DNA of 64,000 bases from Chrysaora quinquecirrha. Taxonomy: Eukaryota; Cnidaria; Scyphozoa; Semaeostomeae; Pelagiidae. The notes below the pieces were generated by a model that made no database searches, was not told where the DNA came from, and saw only the letters and a program-made list of their open reading frames with translations. Below, one piece after another: positions 24,101 through 30,100 of this stretch (within the stretch, counting starts at the first letter, position 1; the number at the start of each line of letters is the position of its first letter). A program made the translations under genes and the position numbers. The stretch is from contig JACTAT010000318.1 of assembly GCA_014526335.1 (NCBI GenBank), positions 22,501 to 86,500 on the forward strand, in the 5' to 3' direction.

Positions 24101-27100
24101 AGCTTTAAAAATCAATATTTCTTTTTGCAGTGATATCGTTGATAAAGGTGGAATTGACATGTATGTGAAATTACTTTATGATCCAAAACCGTCAATATTG
24201 GGAAATGTTTCTGTCTGCATTACGAATCTTGCACATGATGGTAAGTTACTTGATATTAATATTTGTTCCAGGGAAGGCAATAACGGCATGGAAGCAATAG
24301 CAATTGGCTATGCAAAAGAAGTCCCTCAGCGCTGTGTAGCCACCATTGTCTATCAACTGAGATCTGGTGATGTTTTTCTCATCATCGGAACTTCAGAATG
24401 GGCGGTCAGTGTGCCAGCCCAATGCCAAAATGCCCTTCGCTTCTGGGGGGTTGACTAAGAAACGAAGTTTTTTCCGCAGACCAGCACACTATGTCCATGC
24501 CGACAACCAGAGCCCGAGGACACTAGTCGAAAGCATGAAAAGAGTGAAAAAGAAAGCAAGTACCTAAACCAAGCAAGCAGGGAGGGTGGGTGGGACAAAA
24601 TCTGCTTGTCAAGCACCTTGAAACGTTCTCCGTTCACAGTTCATGTTCAGTTTTAATGATAAGCACAGACCGCGTGGCAAAATTTATAGCCGCCAAATTT
24701 TAAACGCACGAGTTAACCCGATTCACCATAGCAACACTGCTGTATAAGGAATCGCTTTGTATGAAAAAGCTTCCACCAATCATGAGACACCTCAAAAGCT
24801 TCTCTACCTCTAATGCGATGCAAGAGGGCAATAATAACATAAAAGCCCTGTCACATATTAAACCCGAATAAATTGCATTTAGTCGTGCCTTTGGGAGGAC
24901 CATCCCACCCCTGTATCAACGTTGCCTCCGATTGTAGACAAATATATTACCTTTCGTTTAGGAATGAGACTTATTATCCAACATTAATATTGGGGAGAGG
25001 GGGTATCTATCGACAAAGCGGATCTGCTTTAAAAACTTCAAAATGTCTCTTTAATTTTGGCCAAGATTGAAGGTTAAGTGTATGTTAAAATTTCAAGAAT
25101 ATTCAAATATCTCAATACGTGTTACAATCATTATTTGCAGAATCATGGAGAGCTGATATGTTACGAGCTGGCGTAATCAGTGGACTTATTTCAGCCATGC
25201 AGTCAAAGTGAGCAACGAAATTATTTATTACCTTAAACAACTGCATAAATGAACTCCAAGTTTAAATCTTAAGCCTTTTAGCCTTTTTGGCCTACTGTGA
25301 AGTTTTGTTTACCTTCTAGTGACAGTGATGTGCAAACTAAATCATGCCAAGCATTGTCTGCATTGATTTGTGATGCTGATGCGAGATACGAGGTAATTAT
25401 CATTAATAGTAAAGGTAGTAATAGTAATAGTGATGGTAATACTGATACAAATTACAATAGTAATAGTAATAGTAATAGTAATAGTAATAGTAATAGTAAT
25501 AGCAATAGTAATAGTAATAGTAATAGTAATAGTAATTGTAATAGTAGAGTAATAGTAGTAGTAGTAATAGTAATAGTCGAAGTAGTAATAGTAATAGTAA
25601 CAGTAGTGGTAATGGTAATAGTAATAGTAGTAACTATTATAGTAATAGTAACAGTAACAGTAACTGCAAAAGTAATATTATTAGTAATAGTAATAGTAAT
25701 GGAAATAGTAATAGTAATAGTAATGGTAATAGCAATGGTTCTAGTAATAGGAATAGTAGTAGCAATAGTAATAGTAATAGTCAAAAGTAATAGGCCAGTA
25801 ATAGTTATAGTAATAGTAATAGGAATATCAATGCGTTTAGTAATAGTAGTAGTAGTATTAAAAGGAAGTAAAAGTAATAATAACAGTAATAGTAACATAG
25901 TAACAATAGTAATAATTGCAATATTAATGGTAATAGTTATAATAATAGCTACCATAATAGTAATTGTGGTAATAATAGAATGGTAATGGTAATATGAATA
26001 GGTAAAATTATAATATTAATTGTCATAAAATTAATTATTATAGTAATAGTGATTGTAATGATAATAGTAATACCTGTTGTAATTGTAATTGTTATAGCTA
26101 GTAATAAAATATAGTTTATCATTATTATCTTATTTGTAATATATTTTCCCTTCTTTCTTCCATTAAGTTGTTCAACGAAGGAGGATTGCAGAATTTGGTC
26201 AATCTTTTGAAGTCAAATAACGAGAGCGTTCGCCGTAGTGCTGCATGGGCTATAACAATGTGTTGCGTTGATGACTCCATATCTGCAGAAGTGACTAAAT
26301 TGGGGTGAGTTGGTGCATCAATTTATGTATTCTGTTATTAATAACACTGTAACCAAAATACCCTTTTATATTTTATCCTCACTCCCAGTAATAAATAAAG
26401 CATCTCCTCAGTTCTCAACCGCCAACAGCTGTAGACAAGGGTACCGGCCACAAAAGCTTTCTATGCTTAAAAATGGGGCGAACTGAAGCGACTGCAATTC
26501 GGTCTTTGTCCGCGGAGAGGATTCCCTTACTCGATACGGCTACCATTTTCCAGAAAAATGTCACGCCCGACTCAGATCTCTTTGAAAAGGTCTATTCCTG
26601 GCTCTTTGACTTATTATATGTTTTTGTTACAGGGGTCTTGCGATACTTCAAGAGCTGAATATGTCAAGTTCAAGAAAGTCTCCTTTTACTGAGGCAGCTC
26701 TGGACAGAGTTCTTGATAGTAATCTATCAGCAAAATACGGCCTAACTGGAATTCTTAAGCCTGATAATATCATAACAGATGGATTCTATGATACAGGAAG
26801 GGTAAGGAAGATGTTTCATCAATATTTCTTGTTTAAATGTTTAGCACACAATTCGGAGTCGTTTTAGAATTTTACTGTTTGCCAAGTCAAGCCAAGCAAG
26901 GCAAGTTGAGCCAGCTCTAGTCAAGTCAGGCAAAGCCAAGCCAAGCCAAGTTGAGCCAAGTCAGGTCAAGTCAAGTCACGCCAAGCCAAGCCAAGCCAAG
27001 CCAAGTAAAGTTGAGCCAAGTCAAGTCAAGTCAAGTCAAGTCAAGTCAGGTCAAGTCAAGTCACGCCAAGCCAAGCCAAGCCAAGTCAAGTTTAGCCAAG

Positions 27101-30100
27101 TCAAGTCGTCAAGTCAAGTCAAATCAAGTCAAGTCAGGTCAAGTCAAGTCACGCCAAGCCAAGCCAAGCCAAGCCAAGCCAAGCCAAGCCAAGTCAAGTT
27201 GAGCCAAGTCAAGTCGTCAAGTCAAGTCAAATCAAGTCAAGCCAAGCCAAGGCAAGTTGAGCCAAATCTTGCCAAGTCAAGTCAAGTCAAGTCAAGTCAA
27301 GTCAAATCAAATCGAATTGAGTCAAGTCAAGTCAAGCCAAAACAAGCCAAAACAAGCCAAAAAAAGCTAAGCCAAGCGAAGGCAATTTGAGCCAAGTCTG
27401 TTAAAGTCAATTTAAGCCAAGCCAAGGCATGTTGAACCAAGTCTTGTCAAGTCAAATCAAGCTAAGCCAAGCCAAGCCAAACCCAAAACGTTTTAATTTC
27501 TGAGTTCTACAATCGTAGTAATTTTGCATTACTTTGTTTCAGATCACAGAAGGCGCTGAATTCCCCTCTCTCGAAGCTCTTTGTAAGAATCCAGTTGATC
27601 AAAGAAGACCAGTCATATTAATTAACTCAGCCAATCAAAAGACAACGTGAGTAAACGTCATGATTTTGCTGCTAATATGCATTTCGTCTTTCGTACATTG
27701 TTAACTTATTTGATCACAGGCCACAGCAATGGACAACTTACACGTTTCAATCATAATTAATTCGTGGTCTCTGTGGCACAGTGGTTAGCGTGCTGGACTC
27801 ACAACGAAAATGTTGTGGGTTCGAGCAACGGTCTTTCCAATTGTGTTGCAGAGATAATAACCTTGGGCAAGTTGTTAACACAAATGTGCCTCTCTCCACC
27901 CAGGTGTATAAATGGGTACCTGGTCGGTAGTTATGAGCGCCGTGTGTGGCTGCACCCTGCTATATGCTAATGCATCCAGACCAGGGGTAAAAGTGTAAAG
28001 TCGACTGAGTAGCCCTAGGCTAATAGTAGACTCAAAACCGCCAACTTTACTAACTTTACTTTACATTTTTGAGGCCGACAACCAGAGAGCCCAAAGGGGG
28101 TCTTTTATGCTCCTTTACAATAGTAATGGTTAACGCAAACCATTTTTCTCACTGACTTTTGCTTTAGTAGACGTTGCTCATACTAATAATATTTACTTTT
28201 TGCAGACCGAAAATTCAAATTCCAGTGCCTCGCATAGAAGCGCCCACGAATGTTTCGCAGAATTCATCAGTTCGACCAGCAAAGTCAAAAGCAGATCCAA
28301 GATCGTAAGTTGAATTCATTAAGCCATGCTTATGTCAACCTAAGATACGGTAGAACTGAAGCTATGGCTAAGCTAGAAGACTTGTCGCGCGCGGCATTGT
28401 ATTCGACGTGTTTCTCAGGGTAGCTAAACATGCGAGTGACAGGCAAAACATGTCCCCCTAGCCATTTGCTTTTTTTTGGTTTCTTTCTTGCTGAATGTGT
28501 ATTCTCCCTTTCAAGCCGAGGTCAAAACAAACATTTTGGCGTTTGAGCGTTTGAGTTTGTTGTTTTTTTTTTTTAAATTTTTAACAATGCTATTAGTATT
28601 CTTAAATCTACAATATAATTGAGAGAATATTTTGTACCAGAATGACCTAGGCGTTGAATAAAAGAATATAATCAACTAAAACATCCCAAATCATCAACTA
28701 AAAACGCTCCATTTTATGTCTGAATGGTTGCAGCACTGTTGACCAGCAGAATGTCTCCAATCTCTCAAACTTGCTTGTCGCGGAGACCAGAAATGTTTCT
28801 GTTGTCTCCCAGCAACATTTACCTGTCTATGTCTATTGCAAGTTTCTGAGGTGGCTCAACTGGGAGACACCGAGGGGACATCAATGTCGCGCGCGATATG
28901 TCTTCTTGTTTAGCCAGGCCTTAATGCCAACTAGTATCGACAGGTCAACAACTAGGCAGAACTTATAGGATACAGTTGACTGCAGTCGCAAGAGCGCTCA
29001 AGCTAACTGCGACTGACGGGAATCAGTTGTCAACTATTCGAAGACGTAGAACATGTCCAACTTGCTAGAACTGTGCTCCTACAGTACTAGTTGCCGTCAA
29101 AAGGAACTATTTCCCAGAGCTCTTATGTCGACAGTTGCGATAAAATTAGTTCCGAGAAATCGGCCATGAGCTGTCAGCAGCTAGCTGTGACTGTGCGCAA
29201 TGTGATGCCGGGTCGTCAAGGCGTTGAAATCCCGTCGAACAGTCGCGGGCTCGAACCACGTTGGTAATAGGAAATTGACACAGTAACATTATGAAACTTA
29301 AGAATTATAACAACATTGACTTGGGGGGATGGTCTCAGGAAATTGGAACAAGATTTTAGATTTTAACTGCCTCTTTCTCCGGTTCTAGGAAAAGCAGGCT
29401 AAAAGAAGAAAAACCATCGAACGAGGAAACAGCGAATGCTTCAAAAGAAAACTCGCCACCATTAGAAAGAAGCATGAATAAAAAGCGAAGTTCACTAGCA
29501 TGGAAGCCACCTGATGATCCTATATTTGCGTCATATGTCGTGGATTGTAAAGAAAAATTCTCTGATCTTCTAACAACGAGAGAGCAAATCGATGCTTTGG
29601 CTAAGTAAGTACCAACATAGCGTAATTCTTTCCATTCTACACTCATTTTTTTTATAAGGAACTAGTTTCTTAACTTAAAAATCGAAATTTCGAAAATTTC
29701 CTGAAATAAGTGTTTAATGTGAAGTATCATGTTCTTTAGTTTTTTATTACTTCTTAGCCCATATAGAAAAGTTTTTCGATTTGTCAGAAAAAGGCATACA
29801 TAGTGTCTTATAGTTGGTTTCTTATAAAAAATTAGTGTATTCCTGTATATACCATGCAATTGTTGTTCAGAAATAGGCTTCCAAAGACGATTTATTTTTG
29901 TGGTAATGTTCCTGTTGGTGCCTGGTCAACTGATCAAACATTGTCAAACATTTGACATTTGCTCTTCAAGCAAATTTTCGCGTTTGACCACACAGAAAAC
30001 ACTGCTTGCGAACCATTTTCGCTTGGTTCCATGCGAGAAAAATGTTGCTTGTGTTTCCTTTTCAAGCAATAAATGTTAATGTGGCCAGACTGTAAACATA

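Noticed and set aside
23123..24133. 336-codon frame with hydrophobic Cys/His/Phe repeats, resembling a membrane protein
   Set aside because: It is translation of a 28-bp non-coding repeat within an intron; three frames are equally open.
25297..25986. 229-codon + frame and 167-codon - frame of simple residues
   Set aside because: Both are translations of the (AGTAAT)n microsatellite.
26951..27390. SSQVK repeat protein
   Set aside because: Product of the (CAAGY)n pentamer array.
27763..27840. Possible tRNA gene
   Set aside because: A and B boxes fit but the anticodon arm does not fold cleanly, and a SINE body follows directly.
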